DNA of 7,450 nt from assembly GCA_934645125.1 (NCBI GenBank), contig CAKUDT010000064.1, positions 1 through 7,450 on the forward strand. The letters are read 5' to 3'. Below, piece after piece: positions 6,105 to 7,450 of the stretch (position 1 is its first letter; the number at the start of each line of letters is the position of its first letter). The notes under the pieces were generated by a model. It saw only the letters and a program-made list of their open reading frames with translations, was not told where the DNA came from and did not search any database. Origin of the DNA: an uncultured Eggerthellaceae bacterium (lineage in GTDB: Bacteria; Actinomycetota; Coriobacteriia; Coriobacteriales; Eggerthellaceae). Position numbers and translations under genes: made by a program.

Positions 6105-7424
6105 TTAATGATGCAAATGGCGCAACTCTTCTTTGCACCAAGGCGGATACACGCGCTCGCCTGCGGAGTTCGTCAAGTGGTACGAGCAGAACGGAATTGC
6201 GCGCCCATCAGGCATAGCAACGGTCATGGAGCACTCGCGCAAGCGCTGGATATCCATGGTCCACGCATCCATGTAGTCCATGATCACAATGGACAGGCCA
6301 TCGCGCACATACACGCCCTTCTTCGCAAGAATGTCCAGGAACACGGAACCTTGCGGCGAGTCGGGGCTGAAGCCCGCCGTGTATTCCTCGTAGCTCATAC
6401 GACGCGATGCCGGATAAAACCCGCTGGGATGCTCGGCGGCTTCCGCGTCTTTTACCAGGAAAACGCCCGTATCGCACAAGGGATTGCTTGTGCCCAGCGG
6501 CCAAATGTCGTACACGTCCAGCAAGCCGTCGGACTGCGCCGCAAGCTCTTGGATAACGTCGCCCGCATTGATGTTGTCAACGAACTCCGTATTGAAGCGG
6601 CCCGACGAGAACGCCGGCTGCAACGCAAGACCCGCAATGACATCGGAGTTGTCCATGGCATAGCGCAGCACGTCGCCCAGCTGGTCAACGTTGAGACCCT
6701 CCAGGATAGTCATGCACAGCACCACTTGCACACCCGCTTGGCGGCAACGCTCGATGCATTTCAGCTTGATATCCAGAATGTCGCGCCCGCACGTTTCTTC
6801 GTACACTTTGCCCGTCAAGCCATCGAAGGACAGGAAGATTCCCGTAATACCTGCATCGCGCAGCTGCTCAATGTAGCCGTCGCGCGCAGCAATGACCAGG
6901 CCGTTTGTATTCAACTCAACGCCCCAGAAGCCCATTTCGCGCGCCATGCGGATGATATCCATCAAGTCCTTGCGGCATGTGGGCTCGCCGCCGGTGATTT
7001 GCACAGCGCCATCGGTTCCCACGGCATTTGCAATCACTTGATACATGGCGCGAATCTCATCAAGCGCGGGATCGTGCTTGTTCGTGTCGGCGCTCATGAA
7101 GCACACGGGGCACTTCAAGTTGCAGCTCGTAGTGACCTCGATCTCAATAAGCGTACCGCGACGCTCATGGCGCGCGCACGTACCGCACCCATACGGGCAC
7201 GGCGCCGTAGCGGGCAGCGTGTTACGCGGAGCAACTTTCGGCATGGCACCGCTTGTTATCCACTTGAAGTGCTCTTTTTCGGGCCACACGCGCGTGGTGA
7301 TGGGACCATGCTCGGGGCAGGTACGCGCCATGCGCACCACGCCCTGGTCATCGGCGTAAATATCCGCCTTGAGCGATTTCAAACAATGCGGGCACAACGC
7401 CAGCGTGTTATAGAGATGTTCCAC
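6105..7424 (-). CDS. radical SAM enzyme, MJ0619/Tes-like architecture
   Basis: This is a 439-aa radical SAM protein. The SAM-binding [4Fe-4S] motif is Cys101-x3-Cys105-x2-Cys108 (CNLKCPVCF), followed by GGEP (145-148). Extra cysteines lie outside the core: CPHC (11-14) with CPEHG (36-40), CPYGCGTC (Cys76, 80, 83) just before the core, and C-terminal Cys398, Cys413 in IPFCSYH, and Cys430. This layout, with a rubredoxin-like N-terminal site and PFC near the end, resembles the archaeal MJ0619 family, which joins lipid chains (tetraether synthase). I infer family likeness from memory; the bacterial substrate is unknown. I choose GTG at 7424 because GAAAGG lies 9 nt upstream. An in-frame TTG at 7445, directly after a TGA, would add seven residues. 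The gene lies alone before a terminator, and anything upstream is outside the window. It shows no visible operon link to the molybdoenzyme. Confidence 0.93.
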   Translation of the reverse strand: MEHLYNTLALCPHCLKSLKADIYADDQGVVRMARTCPEHGPITTRVWPEKEHFKWITSGAMPKVAPRNTLPATAPCPYGCGTCARHERRGTLIEIEVTTSCNLKCPVCFMSADTNKHDPALDEIRAMYQVIANAVGTDGAVQITGGEPTCRKDLMDIIRMAREMGFWGVELNTNGLVIAARDGYIEQLRDAGITGIFLSFDGLTGKVYEETCGRDILDIKLKCIERCRQAGVQVVLCMTILEGLNVDQLGDVLRYAMDNSDVIAGLALQPAFSSGRFNTEFVDNINAGDVIQELAAQSDGLLDVYDIWPLGTSNPLCDTGVFLVKDAEAAEHPSGFYPASRRMSYEEYTAGFSPDSPQGSVFLDILAKKGVYVRDGLSIVIMDYMDAWTMDIQRLRECSMTVAMPDGRAIPFCSYHLTNSAGERVYPPWCKEELRHLHH

Positions 7425-7450
7425 GAAAAGTCGCCTTTCGTTCAATCATT

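Noticed and set aside
7425..7445. TTG start for the radical SAM gene
   Set aside because: It is possible, but its upstream region is only five visible bases, whereas GTG 7424 has a ribosome site at a good distance. Kept as an alternative.

Overview
The window looks like an anaerobic, respiratory bacterium of the Coriobacteriia, most likely Eggerthellaceae. This is an inference from four things: the moderately high GC content, a DmsA/DmsB/NrfD-type molybdoenzyme operon, a membrane cytochrome-like pair beside it, and the general protein style. No taxonomic marker is present, so the assignment is tentative. Every gene I can support lies on the minus strand, so the window is described below in order of transcription, from high to low coordinates.

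7424-6105 encodes a cysteine-rich radical SAM enzyme with the layout of the MJ0619/Tes-like family. It ends at a strong intrinsic terminator (6049-6078). From there to 5325 is about 720 bp without a convincing gene. This stretch holds an 11-bp perfect inverted repeat (6018-6050), an unusual composite inverted repeat with 59-bp arms built of identical boxes separated by unrelated blocks (5740-5983), and a sigma70-like promoter (5461-5489) with a leader of about 130 nt.

5324-993 is a three-gene operon: a Tat-exported DmsA-like molybdopterin catalytic subunit, a four-cluster DmsB-like ferredoxin subunit (1-base overlap), and a ten-helix NrfD/PsrC-type membrane subunit (19-nt gap). Together they would form a quinol-linked oxidoreductase at the outer face of the membrane. 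The substrate cannot be read from the sequence. A hairpin terminator follows at 942-977.

After 200 bp of possible control region, 737-1 holds a second, overlapping pair. The first gene is a small two-helix membrane protein with two copies of a CPxVGCxSxSCH motif, possibly a CX4CH diheme cytochrome. The second is a DUF4405-like, cytochrome-b-type membrane protein that runs off the left edge. The pair may be a separate small quinol/heme electron-transfer module. Whether it works with the molybdoenzyme is an inference from adjacency only.
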